Below, one piece after another: positions 1 to 12,088 of a stretch of DNA of 64,000 nucleotides; the stretch's first letter is position 1, and the number at the start of each line of letters is the position of its first letter. Position numbers and translations under genes: made by a program. This DNA comes from Rhodamnia argentea (taxonomy: Eukaryota; Streptophyta; Magnoliopsida; Myrtales; Myrtaceae), in NCBI RefSeq assembly GCF_020921035.1, contig NC_063155.1:9471001-9535000 (forward strand), written 5' to 3'. A model generated the notes under the pieces. It made no database searches. It had not been told where the DNA came from and saw nothing but the letters and a program-made list of their open reading frames with translations.

Positions 1-53
1 TTGATCGAAACGAAACTTGGCATCAAAGGTCGATAGCACATAGTGATTTTGAA

Positions 54-1585
54 TTATTGTTGTCCAAAGCTGATCATAATCCACACCTTTGTTCTGAAAC
101 TTTTGATGACTCTGGTCAGCAACCCATCCCCTGCTATTTGCCTGACTTTCTGTACCAGCATATGCCTTGAAATCTTTCCCCCCTGGAAATGACGATCACG
201 CGTCAAGAAAATGTCAAACATTAACAAAGGTAAGCAGAAAACAAAGCTTGAAAGACAAGAACTAAGCGATGACAGATGTTTGATGTGCCCCTCACTTTGT
301 GGTCCTTATAGTACTTGGAGATCAAACTCAAGTCGGATGGACGTAAGATTTTCGAGAGTTCAGAGATCAGAATCGGAAACGGCATCCAAGGGGAAGTCGG
401 TTTGCGTGACTCTTCCGGAGTTCTCAACGGTCCTATTGCATATAGATTCTCACAAATTATCAAACCAGTTGACAGAATAGACAAAGTCAAATACACAAAT
501 ATGGTCAATGGAAAAGTAGGAACAAGAAAAGATTTGATTACCTCTCAAGCAACGAGGGGCTCTAAAACTGACAACGTACACCGGCAACACGTGAGTGTTC
601 ATGTGAGTGCTCCAAACAATATATCTCCTCGGAGATAATAAGTCGTCGATACCCGAATCATACTGTTCCGAACTCGGATGAGATTGTTCGGAGCCAGGAC
701 TGACAAGCTCCGGTTTTCCCATTATGATCCGACAAAGCAACAGATGCCTTAAGCCGTCTTCGTCTATAGGAGCGGACTTAACGCTGCCAAAGCATTACCA
801 AAAAAAAAAAAATACTATTGAAGGCCAGTATCATCATATTCACAAAATATTGACAGAGTCAAGAAACAGTATGCTTGCGGAACAAACTGATCATAGATTA
901 AAGGAAAATACAATAACGTGCTAGATCAACATATCTTCGTGATCATACTACTTTCCAAACAGAATCCGTCGATTATTGACTCAATTGAAAGGAAAAAGAA
1001 GGAAATTCCGGTCCGGTACCTTTCGAGCGGATGATTATCAGGAGCAAAATAAACTCCACAACCATACAAGCCATTGTTCTCAGGCTTCCCGCTGTAGCCG
1101 AAACCATACGACAAGATCTTCAAGACCCCTTCCTTTGAGGTTGCATACCATGCGTACCTCACATTGGGGGTGTCGCCGCCTCCTTTCTTCTGCACTGCCT
1201 CCGAGTAAATTTGAAACGCTTGGGCCCGTGCTCTCGCCGCCTCGCCGGTGTAGGAATTCTGGTGGATTCCCGCCACGGTAACTTGCCCCCCAAGGGCACC
1301 TAGCCTCGAGACGAATCTCTCCTTGATAAGGCGGTGGACCCTGTCTCCCTCCTGGAGTTCCATCAACCCGCTCCCGACGAACGGCGATGTAGCAGCGCCG
1401 GATTGATCAGAGGAGACACTGCTCTCGCAATCGGAGACGGACGAATCCGTATACTGATCGTCCATCTGATCGCTCAGATCTGGACTGTTGAGGCCGACTG
1501 CCGGATGGTTGTATTCGCGTGCGACTGCATCAGGAGTGACGGTGCGTAAAGTCGGTGACCGACATTGATGCGCGTAATCCGCCAT
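54..1585 (-). CDS. SRO: SRO-family protein (inactive PARP-like domain plus RST domain), 4 exons
   Basis: Model of 357 aa: exons 1020-1585, 542-783, 296-432 and 54-182 (minus), all with GT-AG junctions and matching phases (2, 1, 0). Residues 1-65 are an acidic, Ser-rich N-terminus. Residues about 75-268 are the PARP-like fold, with 'YAWYATSKEGVLKIL', 'GCGVYFAPDNHPLE' and 'SPRRYIVWSTHMNTHVLP'. Residues about 283-345 form the RST domain ('SPWMPFPILISELS', then 'KISRHMLVQKVRQIAG'). The family (RCD1/SRO) binds transcription factors through RST in the nucleus and acts in oxidative, salt and osmotic stress. Most members lack ADP-ribosyl transferase activity, and I see no canonical PARP His-Gly motif. 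The lack of a WWE domain and the short length fit the SRO2-SRO5 group. Met at 1585 was chosen because the in-frame extension to 1726 is hydrophobic and unlike the family. The exact paralogue is not resolved. Confidence 0.9.
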
Positions 1586-2400
1586 CTTTGACCGAAGCTG
1601 GGACGTCCCAAGAAAGTGCTCAACAGAAAATAAAATAATAACGAAACGATTCACAAAAGATTTACAACTGTTAAAACAAAAAATACCGCAAACTTGGTGC
1701 GGATTGAAGAAAGAATCGCACGACAAACGAAGATCGAAAGCTTCTTTAGTTCATGAAGGGGCGACTGCAAAACAGAGCCTCGCGCATCACCGACCCAAAG
1801 CGCCGAACGAGATATTCTCGAGGTTCGGTCGTCGAAGGAAGCAAACAGGACGGAAAGCAAAGGGAGCGGCGGACACGAAACGAGAAAGTCGGACCAATCC
1901 AATTCTCAGCAAGACAGAGCATGCATCTTCAAAGGCTTAGAGAGGCTTTTCAGGAGAAGGAGGAATTCCGTAGGCTCCAAGAAAAGACTCCGATCAAAGC
2001 AAGAAGACGACGAAGGAGAAGGAGGAGGAGGAGGAGGAACCTTATTCGATTCCGGGAAACAAACCAAGATACAGAAATCAGAGAAGGACCCAGATGAGGA
2101 ATGAGAGAAAACAGAGGTGGGCTTGCGTCGATGGAGCGAGTGCGTCAATGGCGAGATCGTACGAAGAGAATAGAAGGGGTTCTTGGTCGAAGAAGTCGAA
2201 GAAGGAGAAGAAGGGCGGATTTGAGTTGGAAGGGAGAGAGGAATTTAAAGAGAGGAAAACCAACGGAACCGCCTCTGCTCTCTCCGCCCACGGGCACACG
2301 TAATCGTGGTCAGCGCTCTTCAACTTTCCCTTTGGCGCTCCCCTGGCCAAGCGCATGCAGTTTTTATTCAGCCGGTCGTTTTATCCACGGAGTTACAAAT
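1586..2400 (-). promoter_or_regulatory. Upstream/leader region of the SRO gene
   Basis: No gene is seen here besides the SRO upstream sequence. On the minus strand it is rich in C/T (plus-strand GGA/GAA runs around 2005-2040), as is common in plant 5' leaders. Open frames on either strand are low-complexity Arg/Lys-rich or Ser/Pro-rich translations of this tract. The transcription start cannot be placed. Confidence 0.4.
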
Positions 2401-2480
2401 TAATAATTAAAAATATATATAAGAGAAATAATCAATTTTTTGTCAAAAAAATAATCTTTTTTTTTCATTTAAATCAAAGA

Positions 2481-2507
2481 TAATAATAATAATAATAATA
2501 ATAATAA
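2481..2507. repeat. (TAA)n microsatellite
   Basis: Nine uninterrupted TAA units in an AT-rich spacer. Confidence 0.95.
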
Positions 2508-2701
2508 ATTTTTCATTTTAGAGATACTATTTCTTCTATGGTTATGCATGATCAGGACATTGAGAATGAAACATATCTTTATTAGGTGTAATTAAGGAAA
2601 TATCTTGAAAATATCAGCTGATAAGATCCGTTTAATAATCAATGCAAAGTCTATAGGTGAAACGTGGAAGGCAAGATATTTATGCAACAAAGCGCGACGT
2701 T

Positions 2702-3050
2702 TGAGCCTCCCGGAGTCCGAATATTCCGCCATAAATCGAGATTCTATTGGTGGGTGCCGGAGTGATGACAAGCAACAAAGCGATGAAATCTCATTTCGTG
2801 CTATGGACAATCAGTGCATTAAAATTCAACATATTAAGTAAATGAGAATGCCCAAAAAAAAAAATTTAAATGAGAACATGGAGATCGCTCGTTCCCAAGA
2901 ATTAATTGAGCTCGCGAGCGAAAATTGAACCCCTCGAGAGTCCCGATGTTCTATCGTAAATAGAGATTCCATTGGTGGGTGCGAGAGCAGGTGAAAAAGC
3001 AAAACGAGAAAACATTGTTTTGCATTATGGATAATTATTACCCTAAAATT
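2702..3050. repeat. Diverged ~120-bp direct duplication
   Basis: Segment 2702-2829 and segment 2929-3050 align over their length. Shared blocks include 'attggtgggtgc', 'taaat.gagattc.attgg', a central AAGC-AA tract and a common end near 'ctatggacaat'/'attatggataat'. Nothing coding is apparent. The rest of 2508-3595 holds only poly-A/T runs and AT-rich sequence. Confidence 0.6.
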
Positions 3051-3595
3051 GAAAAAAAAAAAACAAATCTACAACTTAAGCACGCCTTAATAAGATTATC
3101 TTTCGAAAAAATAATAATAAGATTATCCAAAAGAATAATTTAAAAAAAAAAAAAGAGCGAACACGGAGGTGGTGGTACCGGCCACGGGGATGTGGTGGTT
3201 TTCCACCATGCGAAAAGACGAGACTGCCCTGGGAGCTGTCCTTGACGATAACGTCAAAAAAAAGGGGGCAACCCGGCCTGTCTCTCACCCACTGTTTTGC
3301 TTGTAATTTGGTAAAATCGAAAGGGATTCGAACCTTTTGCGTGCCTGTCGTTCACCGTGAGCCCAAATTTCAATACACTTTAAAACAATTTAAATATTCG
3401 ACCTAAAAAAAAAATTAAATGCTCAAAAATTTTAAAAAATAAAATGCCACAAAAAGAAAAATTTGTGAGGCCCCAGATCAATGGTCGGTGAAAAGTTGGA
3501 CGGACGAGATTGAGACAAGATCGGACTGCATTTTATTTACTTACTTATTAAGTTTTGTATTTATTTTTGTAACATCTTTTTCGCCCGCGTGACTC

Positions 3596-4168
3596 GGAAA
3601 AATTGTTCAAAAAAAATCCTAAACCTATTTCACTTTTGCCAATTCAGCCAAAAAATTTTAATTGTGCCAATTGAGTACTAAATATTTTCTTATTTTGTTA
3701 ATTGAGTCCATCCAACAAATTTTAGCTAGAAATTATTGATATGAACGTTTGCCGTCCTATGTGACTTGGCCGGTCTTGACGTGAAAAATTTTAATAATAA
3801 TTTTTCTAAATTTTACCGATTTCTTAATTTCTCTTCTTTTCTTTTCATTTTCTTTTTTTTTCTCCCCTTCTTCTTTCGCCAATCACCGGGCCTTGGCCAT
3901 AGTCGGCGATCGGGGGAGGAAGAAGGAAAGCAAAAATAAAATTCAAAAAATCATTAAAATACGATTAAGATTTTTCCATATCCGTTGTAATAAACAGATC
4001 CACTTAGCGGTAGGCGTCCACGCCGACGATCTCCGATCAAAATCGGCCGGATAGACTCAATTGGCGTAACCTTAAAAGGTTGAGGATTCAATTAGCACGA
4101 TTAAAAGATTCAAAACTTGAATTGACGAAAGCATGATAAATTTAGGACTTTTTCGGACGATTCTTTCG
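3596..4168. mobile_element. Family B miniature inverted-repeat element
   Basis: The left end 'ggaaaaattgttc' is followed by 'cctaaacctatttcac' and repeated 'ccaattcagcc' or 'ccaattgagt' blocks. The right half carries the inverse blocks and ends in 'ttaggactttttcggacgattc'. The middle contains a degenerate GC-rich patch near 3880-3915. The same architecture recurs at 12089, 21175, 29707, 36687, 37351 and 38175. Non-coding. Confidence 0.6.
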
Positions 4169-4528
4169 ATATTTTTCACGGTGTGCATTCAACATGCGCA
4201 GTGGGCAGAGGCATGAATTCTTGGAATATGCTCGTATATAATTTTATTTCTGTTGTCTTTCCGATATTGACTCCGAGGATATGATGCGTTCTTTGGAATT
4301 CCAATAATAATATTCGATTTGCCAAATATTCCCTCTCGATTTGCATCGTTCTTTTCACCCTCTTTTAAGAATTCTGTCCCCAAGAGAAGAGAACGAGGGA
4401 AATCACCAAACTGCCTAGAACGGAAGGACAATAATCACTCGTTCAACCCTTCGGCTCCAAGAAAGATAAAGCCTTTTTACACAAGAAAAGGCCGTGGACA
4501 CCTCGAGGTCGAGTCAGAATGGCTTTAG

Positions 4529-4776
4529 GCTCCGTTTGTTTCGCGAGAAATTGGAGATTTAGAAAATATTTTTCCAAAAAACGATCGCTCACATTGCTCA
4601 CAAAACTAAATGGACGAAAGGTATTTTCATCGTCTACGCAGATGTTTAAACACGAATCGTCGTGGGTAAAGAATATATTTTTGCATTGACTAATTATTTC
4701 AAACGAAAAAACATAAAGACGTTTTTAGGAAAAATGTTTTTTAAACCACTCATTTTCTGTGGAACGAATGGAATGT
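4529..4776. mobile_element. Family C miniature element
   Basis: Begins 'ggctccgtttgtttcgcg', has central 'tattttcatcgtctacgcag' and 'atgtttaaacac' blocks, and ends near 'cattttctgtggaacgaatg'. The ends are loosely complementary. The same blocks recur around 6250, 21296, 35025, 36165 and 53360. Non-coding, with no transposase seen. Confidence 0.5.
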
Positions 4777-5184
4777 AAGTAAGGTGTGGAGCGGATCAAG
4801 AGATGTCATGAACCTCTGGGAACTGAACCTTGAGAGATTGCCGGGCAGGCGCAAATAATCCTCTCACGAGATGAGGGTGAAACTTCGCTTAACTCTCCCA
4901 AGCCAAACCATTTCTCTCATTAACTCATTATTGTCATAGAGTCACCCGCTTTACCTATGCGGACCACGTACTTTAGGTTCGAGAGGATTTAATTACGCCG
5001 CGTCGAATTAACAACCACGATTTGGTACTTCTTCTCTTTTTAGGAAAGCCTTAACATGCAATTTCGATTGATTTTTTATTTTCTATAACAAATTGAACTT
5101 ATTAAGTATGAAGAACGTATTTAACGCCCCGACTACATTAAATAGCTAAAAAAAAAGGGTTAAAGATAATAATCCGAGCCATCT

Positions 5185-5450
5185 CGGACAACAATCAAAC
5201 GTGGAGGCATAACAACGATTAAATCCACATTGAAGTGATAATCACGGGCAACAATTAAACATGAAGGCTCCAAAAAAGGGACGACATTCTCGGACAACAA
5301 TTAAGCACGAAGGCTTCAGCAAGGACTCTGTCAGCGGTAAATGGAAAGTAAAAAATTACGAGGAATTAATTCTTCTTTGAAATAATAAATTCGAGCGACA
5401 ATTAAATTTGAATGCTCCAGGAAGGAACCTGTGAGCGATAGGAGCGGTCA
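5185..5450. repeat. Degenerate minisatellite with a 'cggacaacaatta' core
   Basis: Cores close to 'tcggacaacaattaagca' followed by 'gaaggct' occur near 5187, 5247, 5294 and 5390 at irregular 47-96 bp spacing. A further decayed unit lies near 5905. The spacer 4777-5184 holds no recognisable feature. Confidence 0.5.
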
Positions 5451-5454
5451 GGTC

Positions 5455-5840
5455 CAAGATGAGTAAGTTTTAGACTTGAAACCTATCATGTTAAAAGCGG
5501 TTCCCAATTTTTGAAACTCGAAACTTGTCTTGTTTGTCAAGGAACCGGCCCTGCCTGCTTTGTTTGCCAAGGATCATCCTACCCTGTTTTTCTAATCCGG
5601 TTTTAGATTCTAATGGAAAACCTGCTTTTCTTACATTCCTTTTTATGGTTTAATTTTTGTCAGCAAAATAATATGGCAACAAAACATTTTAAGTTGTTAT
5701 GCGTTTGAAACATATTTTAAGTTGGATCCGGTCGGTCCGCTTTTTGGGTGGTTCTTCACTCAAAATCGGGAACCTAGAACCGGACTCATTTTCACAATAG
5801 TCTAGTCTGGTTCTCGAGTAGAACCGATCTGACTGCACAG
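5455..5840. repeat. Dispersed repeat rich in 'gaaccgg' motifs (family D)
   Basis: Contains repeated 'ggaaccggcc', 'atccggtcggtcc' and 'gggaacctagaaccggac' segments. Similar 'ggaaccggacga' or 'aaccggt' sequence appears near 39170-39370 and 55960-56240. It is probably fragments of one interspersed repeat. The ends are not defined and 5841-6249 shows nothing further. Confidence 0.35.
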
Positions 5841-6249
5841 CCCCTCTTGCAAGTTTCCTAACTTTTAATTATTGCATGGAAGGAATCAAGTCTACTCTAA
5901 AATGATAATTTCGAGCAACAATTAAAAAAAAAACTTGAGCAAGTTTCCTAAAGTAAATCAATTCGTAAAAGAAATTAAATTTTCTCTAAGATGATGCAAA
6001 AATGCAATTTTCACCTTAATTGCAAATGCACTCTTAAATGTATTTTCTTGTGATTGTCCAAGAAGATGCAATACAAAGCTATTGATATACAAGATTTGAT
6101 TTCTCTCACTTGACATGCAAACGAGGCATGTGAATTAATATGCAATGTAGACGACCTAAATTGCACTAAAATACTTGTGCATGGGAAATTCTAATTTCTC
6201 TATCATAACGTTTACCGGACGCGAATGTGACATGAAAAATCAGTAGTAT

Positions 6250-6455
6250 GCCTTTCATTCTAAATGGTTCCTCTCAAAATATGCGGGCACCATTCAAAAT
6301 ACTAATTATCGTCCACGAAAATATTTGAACATAAACTGTTGTCGTCAATAAAAATATTTTTTATTGACTAATTGTTTCAAGCGATGCAAGTGATCTATTG
6401 CTTGGAAAGTGTTTTTTAAGTTCTTCATTTTTTGCGAAACAAACGAAGCATAAAA
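6250..6455. mobile_element. Family C miniature element
   Basis: Shows the family C blocks 'cgtccacgaaaatatttgaac', 'ataaactgttgtcgtc' and 'ttttttattgactaattg' and ends near 'ttttttgcgaaacaaacg'. No coding content. Confidence 0.45.
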
Positions 6456-6589
6456 TATGATAAATTTCCATAAAATAACATGAATTCTCCCCGAGAATTA
6501 AGCGTGATTTAAAGTGCATGACAAACTTAATTGCTACACTACAAAATTAGTCACAATGAACATCCTAAGCCAAAGTTCAATTATACATG

Positions 6590-7430
6590 TCTACTTGAAG
6601 CTAGCGTACTCGGAACCAATGATATCTCTAACCATCCCGTAGCTGTGCAAAGACGGCCGGCGATGCTGCAGCGATGAGAGACACAGCGCAACTAGTCCGA
6701 TGACAGATCGGTTTGATTCGGCGGGCAGCAACAATAGCGAGCCTAATTCACGGAAGCGAACTGAATTGTGAGTCGCGTCACACAACAGCGTACTGAAAGG
6801 TGAGCATCGGCATTGTGGCACGGGGTCTGGTTTCAATGACAACAACACTCCAATCGGCGACTTCGAAGACAGTGAGTAGAATTGGGACGGCGACGAGCCA
6901 GGCTTGCGATCACAAATCCAAAGTGCAGTGAGATGTACCGACTTCAGATACCGCAATCGACAGCTTGGGCAAAGGTTGGGGCGACGCGCAGCAGCCCGGT
7001 CACATGGCGGTTCGGCAGAGCAAAAGCAAACGCAGCAACGACCTAGGGGTTGGGAACAGCGGCAGCTCAGGGACCGCTCATTATCAGATGATAGCGGCTA
7101 GTAAGGTGAAGGTGAGGGGCAACAACGGCTTTGATGGCCACAACTCCCCAAGAGTACAGTCAAACCAGAGCGGGTCGGGCAGCGCAAGTGACAGCGACAA
7201 CGCAACACGGAGACACCGCCGCGAATGACAAAAAAGCCAGTGTTGTTACTGCTGCCGGCAGGGGAGACTCGACAGGAAGTTGGCCGGCACGGTCTGGGTT
7301 CATGATACCGCTTGGCCAATTTAAGGAACCATGTTTCTTTGGGTTCGCGACGGTGGGGGCGAAGATGAGAATAGATTCTGAGAAATCTGTTCTCAATTTA
7401 AGCAACTCTTCTGAATGCTCGTAAAATGCA
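6590..7430. other. Unassigned GC-richer island
   Basis: GC content is clearly higher than in the flanks. Short overlapping open frames exist on both strands (a 121-codon frame on minus at 6591-6956; 65-97 codons on plus at 6904-7424). None shows a recognisable domain and the composition is simple (Ser/Arg/Gln). It could be a decayed transposon or a gene fragment. I cannot assign it. Confidence 0.3.
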
Positions 7431-7980
7431 AGAATGAAAAGGTCAATGAATAAAATGCCGTCCTTTTTAAGGAATAAGTTCAAGTACCAGAGAATTTGCT
7501 GACCCATCCAGAAACAGATGCAGATACTTTTACCTCAAAAGCCATGAACTTTTCATCCTTAGCCCTTACTAGACCAAGAGAAAAATTTGTAATCCTCGAT
7601 ATCGGGGCTCGGCTTTTACTTGGTTATGATTGAAAAACTAAGCCAAAGCAAGCAAATCATGCGGTTCAGTGCGGTTTCTTATGCATGAAGTATTGGCCAT
7701 GGAGATGATTTGCGAACCACATGCTATTTGGTTCGGTTTCTTGAGATCCAGAAACAAAAGGCAATCCACTGTCATGAAATAGTTAGGTAAGATAATCGTG
7801 CATAGCCAGACGTTAGAAGCCATAAAACTACAGAAGGTTTCTCATTCCTGCGATAAGACTACCATGTCACAGTTGATTCAGAAAACGAGGAGCCTAGCTA
7901 CTATGAGACTAATAAATTGGCCTTAACATCTACCGATTCGTAAACAAGCTAGACAAAGATCATTCTGATCCCTACAACTA
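7431..7980 (-). other. 3' flank of the PWWP gene
   Basis: AT-rich sequence immediately downstream of the PWWP stop codon. The 3' UTR presumably lies in its right part, but no polyadenylation site can be fixed by eye. No other feature seen. Confidence 0.3.
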
Positions 7981-10900
7981 CTACTTAGAAGGCGAACCGA
8001 CCATATTGCTGACCTTGCTCAGAAGGCTTTTGATATCTACCTCCAGCTTTGCTTTGGTCTCCGGGGAGAGATTGTCTCCCGAGTTCTCCAGCGTCGACGT
8101 CATCATCTCCAAATTCTGCTTTATGAAGTCGAGAGGTGGCGCCTCACTGGGTAGAGTGGCCGATCCAGACGGGAAGCTTGGAGGGTCAAAGTGATGAACT
8201 TGATACTTCATAAGAACTGAACCAAACGGGTTGCTCTTCTCCAAGCTCCTACATGCGTCATCGGCATCTGTGCTCCTAGCGAAGACCACCTGAGCTATAT
8301 TAGAATCTTTCGCCAGCTGGGTTTCAAAATCCTTCAGAGGCCCAAACTGGGAGAATGTGTTGATTAAAATATCCCTCGTAGGCACAGGACTTCCTGCAGC
8401 AAACGTCAAAATAAGAGCAGTTCCTTGGGCTTCTTGATTTGTCCCGGGGCTGATTCTATCTAGCAGTCTTCCAGTAGCCAGCCTGTTAATCTGACACTGC
8501 TTGTCGGATCCTTCTTTTGTTCTTCTCCTCCTCTGCTTCATTTTAACTTCCGGCGATAATGAGCTTGTTTTCTGAAAATCTTTTCCTGATGAGCCTGGAA
8601 TAACCTGAGTTCCATTTAAATCAGGTATACTCGGATATAATTCCGCATCTTTCTCCTTTCTCTTTCTCTTCTTTCGTGCATTCGTGCCATCCACAGATGC
8701 AGATCCAATATCCAGGTGAGTATCTGTAGCAGCAGCAGGCACAGATTGGTTTGCAATATCATCAGGGACCATCGGCAAGCCTGAAGTAGTTTTAGTGAGA
8801 GAGGCGGATTGTGTCGAAGCTACCTCATCTTGGTTCCTCCTCCTCCTCCTCTTCTTCTTTGGCTCAGTTCCGGGAGTAATGCCCATAACCAGAGTGTGTT
8901 CACCTCGAAGTCTCGGTATGGCACTGTCATTATTCAAATCCAGTAAGCTATGCAATTGTTTGGTCCCCAAATCCAAAGGAGTCGCCATTCTTTTCTTTCC
9001 TTTCTTTTCTCCTTTAAAACTTCCATTCATCATGAGAGGGGCCATCTCCAGAGAATCCTTCAAGGGTGAGCTGCTAGTGGTAGCAAAGGTAATACTCACA
9101 TCTGATAAGCCGGAGAGAGACTTTGTTTTGATTCTACCACCCGTTTGCTTTTTGAGGCTAGCTCCAGCATCTGAATTCCCTTTTCCAGCCTTTCCTCTCT
9201 TTCTTCTCCCCTTCAGCTCAGAGTTACCAGCAGAGTAAGGGCTGGCAGCAAATCCCTCTTTCTGATCAGCAATGTCTTTAACACACTTTTCATATATGGC
9301 CTGATCATGATAAGTTGAGCTTCTAAATCTATAGGCAAACCACCCAATCGAGTCGAAGTCATTCCTTTCATTAGGATGTGTACATCCCAATGCCGCAGAA
9401 CGAAGCTCGGCCAAGAACTCCGCTGATGAAATGCTTAATGACTCTGCAGTGGAGACATGACTATTAGAAGCAAACTTTTTAAACCATTTGCTTGGGAATA
9501 TCTTACCAGTAGATTTGACAAATGAAGGAGAACCAGCGAACTCAATGCCACATGAATCCATCCCGACCATTTCATGAGAACCATTCAAGGAGCCATGATC
9601 TCCTATTTCTGCAAAACCTTCTTTGTTTCCCCAGTTTACATAGGGATATGACAAGTACTTGCTCTTCTTTCGTGCCCTCGACTCAAGCCCCTTCTCATTA
9701 TCTTCCTTGGACCCGTAGTCGCTATTCCCTTCCGCCTCTTCTTCTGATAGAGGATCCAGTTTACTGGCACTAACATCTTCAACTGCATCACTTCCAAGTT
9801 CCTGAGCAGAACCCCAAGCCTTACGCTTCTTTTTCGTTTTTAACCCATCTTCACCTGAGAAAAATTTATCCTTCAAGTCCTCAGCATCATCCTCGGCGTC
9901 TGTCGTTGGACAGAGAAGTTGCATAGGCATACGGTGATGCCCAATTGAACAGTAGAAGGCAGACAAGTAATTCATCACGACTGTAAGTTCAAGCATGGTA
10001 GGCACAGAAGTAGCAAGGGCAATGCATTTTAGATGATGGAGAAACTTCCCACCTTCAAATAAACTGCTCGAAACTTCACTGATTTCCTCCAAAACAGAGG
10101 TCTTTGTCCCTTTTTCAGGCTTTACATCCCCATCTTCGTCTTCTGGTAAAAAGCATGCGCACAAGAGCTTCAGCCTCACACGGGTACCAAATTCATCCAC
10201 GGCCTTTTGGACAGCACTGATGAAGCTTCTGGACTTCTTTTGTCTCAGCATCTGCTCAAAGTTCCTATGAAAAGACATCAAGTGAGACAGGAGGCACCAA
10301 GAAACATGAGCACTTCCCAAGTACCCAACAAGTTGACACTCCCTCTCGTCAACTCCCATTGTTTCCATACCATATTTTGGCGCATCTAAAGGATCTAGAA
10401 TCTTTCCTGGCCACCATGTCTGACTTTTGGTTTTCACCCATACAACATCCCCTACGGCAAAACTGACACAGTCATTATTATCTTCCATCCTATCCATCGC
10501 CTGACACGGCGTTTTTTCCTGCTCTTCTTTGATGCCCAACTCATGGCCACCTTCAACAACATGATCCTGAATTGCTCCACTTGCCGGTCCAGGAAATTCC
10601 ACAAAAAGTGATATACCATTGCCAGTTAGTTCCATCTTCTCAGATGATTTGTCTCCAATCAAATCAGGCGCTTCCTCAGCTTCCATTCCTCCGTCTAGGA
10701 CTACCACATCTTTAACAAGTTCCTCACCCCTATTACCGGTTGAGCTCACAATTCTAGTGCCGGCCTCAACATTTTCCAAAATGTTCTCCAAGTTGCCACC
10801 AGCATTGTAATTTTCTAGATTGCCAACCATCGCATCTTCAACAATGCCCGAACTTACCCCCCCTGCACCAGCAGTAACAGTGCTCTCTCTTTCGACATCC

Positions 10901-11250
10901 TGAGCTGCCAGTCCAAAAACGCTCACAGCAACATCAATGCCATCAACAATATCAGTATTTCCACCAGCCCCTTCGACAGGAACCTCAGAATCAAATGCCA
11001 AGTCACCACATTTTTCATCTACAGTCTCACTTCCTTTAAGACCACAGCTTACATTTGCATTCCCAACTTCAGCATCTGTTGCCACAGCATCAACAGCTGC
11101 ACCATTACCATTTTCTTTCAGAGAATCAATATGCAACCCAGACCCACCACCATCTTCACTGGAAATGAAAAGATGATGCTCTGCAGTAGATTCTCCTAGG
11201 GTTTCGACACATGCGCGTTCAGCACCAGATGATTTCAGGTCTTCCATCAA
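7981..11250 (-). CDS. PWWP-domain chromatin protein (PDP-like), intronless, 1089 aa
   Basis: One uninterrupted frame starting at the first Met pair (MMEDLK). Residues 1-260 are acidic and low-complexity. Residues about 263-365 are a PWWP domain: '[20 protein letters not shown]', then '[15 protein letters not shown]' and an alpha-helical '[13 protein letters not shown]'. PWWP folds read methylated histone H3 together with DNA. The middle is disordered with several basic nuclear-localisation-like runs ([22 protein letters not shown]). Residues about 944-1023 form an RRM-like unit ('[19 protein letters not shown]', '[10 protein letters not shown]', '[14 protein letters not shown]'). A short helical tail follows (1041-1083). 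This PWWP plus C-terminal RRM-like layout matches the Arabidopsis PDP proteins, which associate with FVE/MSI-type WD40 proteins and H3K27me3 control. That role is inferred from the family. Confidence 0.88.
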   Translation of the reverse strand: MMEDLKSSGAERACVETLGESTAEHHLFISSEDGGGSGLHIDSLKENGNGAAVDAVATDAEVGNANVSCGLKGSETVDEKCGDLAFDSEVPVEGAGGNTDIVDGIDVAVSVFGLAAQDVERESTVTAGAGGVSSGIVEDAMVGNLENYNAGGNLENILENVEAGTRIVSSTGNRGEELVKDVVVLDGGMEAEEAPDLIGDKSSEKMELTGNGISLFVEFPGPASGAIQDHVVEGGHELGIKEEQEKTPCQAMDRMEDNNDCVSFAVGDVVWVKTKSQTWWPGKILDPLDAPKYGMETMGVDERECQLVGYLGSAHVSWCLLSHLMSFHRNFEQMLRQKKSRSFISAVQKAVDEFGTRVRLKLLCACFLPEDEDGDVKPEKGTKTSVLEEISEVSSSLFEGGKFLHHLKCIALATSVPTMLELTVVMNYLSAFYCSIGHHRMPMQLLCPTTDAEDDAEDLKDKFFSGEDGLKTKKKRKAWGSAQELGSDAVEDVSASKLDPLSEEEAEGNSDYGSKEDNEKGLESRARKKSKYLSYPYVNWGNKEGFAEIGDHGSLNGSHEMVGMDSCGIEFAGSPSFVKSTGKIFPSKWFKKFASNSHVSTAESLSISSAEFLAELRSAALGCTHPNERNDFDSIGWFAYRFRSSTYHDQAIYEKCVKDIADQKEGFAASPYSAGNSELKGRRKRGKAGKGNSDAGASLKKQTGGRIKTKSLSGLSDVSITFATTSSSPLKDSLEMAPLMMNGSFKGEKKGKKRMATPLDLGTKQLHSLLDLNNDSAIPRLRGEHTLVMGITPGTEPKKKRRRRRNQDEVASTQSASLTKTTSGLPMVPDDIANQSVPAAATDTHLDIGSASVDGTNARKKRKRKEKDAELYPSIPDLNGTQVIPGSSGKDFQKTSSLSPEVKMKQRRRRTKEGSDKQCQINRLATGRLLDRISPGTNQEAQGTALILTFAAGSPVPTRDILINTFSQFGPLKDFETQLAKDSNIAQVVFARSTDADDACRSLEKSNPFGSVLMKYQVHHFDPPSFPSGSATLPSEAPPLDFIKQNLEMMTSTLENSGDNLSPETKAKLEVDIKSLLSKVSNMVGSPSK

Positions 11251-11900
11251 AAGAAAAACTTCTCAAACACACTCCTACAGCTGAAAAAAAGAACAAAGTC
11301 ACTATTAGAACGAAACCCATCAAAGAAAAAGGCCGTCTAAGATAGCCCAAAAAATTACAGGAAAACAAAAAACCAGTCCTTGACAGGTAACAAGACAACC
11401 CCAGAACGCAAAAGTTAAAAAGAACATGGGAAAAAAAAAGAAAAAAATGCAAAAGGAAACGAAATGGGAAAGAGTACAAGAACATGAAAAGAAGACCTGG
11501 AAAAACAGAAGCGTGGGGGACACAGACATAAGACGGGAGTCGGAGCCTCCACAAATTCCCACGACCAAACTCGCTACGGTGCGGCAGAAAGGTCGAATCT
11601 TGACAAGAGAGAGCGTCGAAACGAGGAGGGACACGATCGATGAAACGCGAGAGAAGAGCTCCAAGGAAAGGGAAAGTTGGTGCTGCCCACCAAGCCCTCT
11701 AGAGGGTCGAGAGAGAGAGAGAGAGAGAGAGTATTGAGGCAAAGGATACGGGGCGTGGGAAGGGCATTTAAGTGGGAGATAAAAGACTGTAGACGAAGCG
11801 AAGGCATGTGATTTCTGTGAGGGCTGACCAGATGACGGAATAGTCCGTAAGTATGAAAAGCAGCGTCGCTTCTGCTCCTGCCATGTAGCATTACCACTCT
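11251..11900 (-). promoter_or_regulatory. 5' leader/promoter region of the PWWP gene
   Basis: Upstream of the start the minus strand is pyrimidine-rich and contains a (CT)n tract (plus-strand GA repeat at 11709-11731), typical of plant core promoters and leaders. A 5'-UTR intron is possible but not demonstrable. Overlapping open frames here are low-complexity. Confidence 0.4.
11709..11731. repeat. (GA)n microsatellite in the PWWP leader
   Basis: Uninterrupted GA dinucleotides on the plus strand, about 450 bp upstream of the PWWP start codon. Confidence 0.95.
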
Positions 11901-12088
11901 TTATGTAAAATTGGAGCCGTTGGACATTTTCCTTCCTTCCTTCCTTCCTTTTCTTTTTGGGATGAGTTCAAAGTTTGATGGGAATTCTTTCATGGGCGAT
12001 TAGCCTTGACTTGAGTGAGAAGAGCTGTTAAATTTCGAGTACAATGTCAAGATTTTCCCATTAATTATACGATTACACCCGTGTGTTC

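Noticed and set aside
1704..2403. Plus-strand Arg/Lys-rich open frames opposite the SRO leader
   Set aside because: They are translations of a purine-rich low-complexity tract antisense to the SRO 5' region, with no domain.
3318..3345. 'gggattcgaacc' resembles the T-arm of a tRNA on the minus strand
   Set aside because: No acceptor, D or anticodon arms fold at the right distances on either side.
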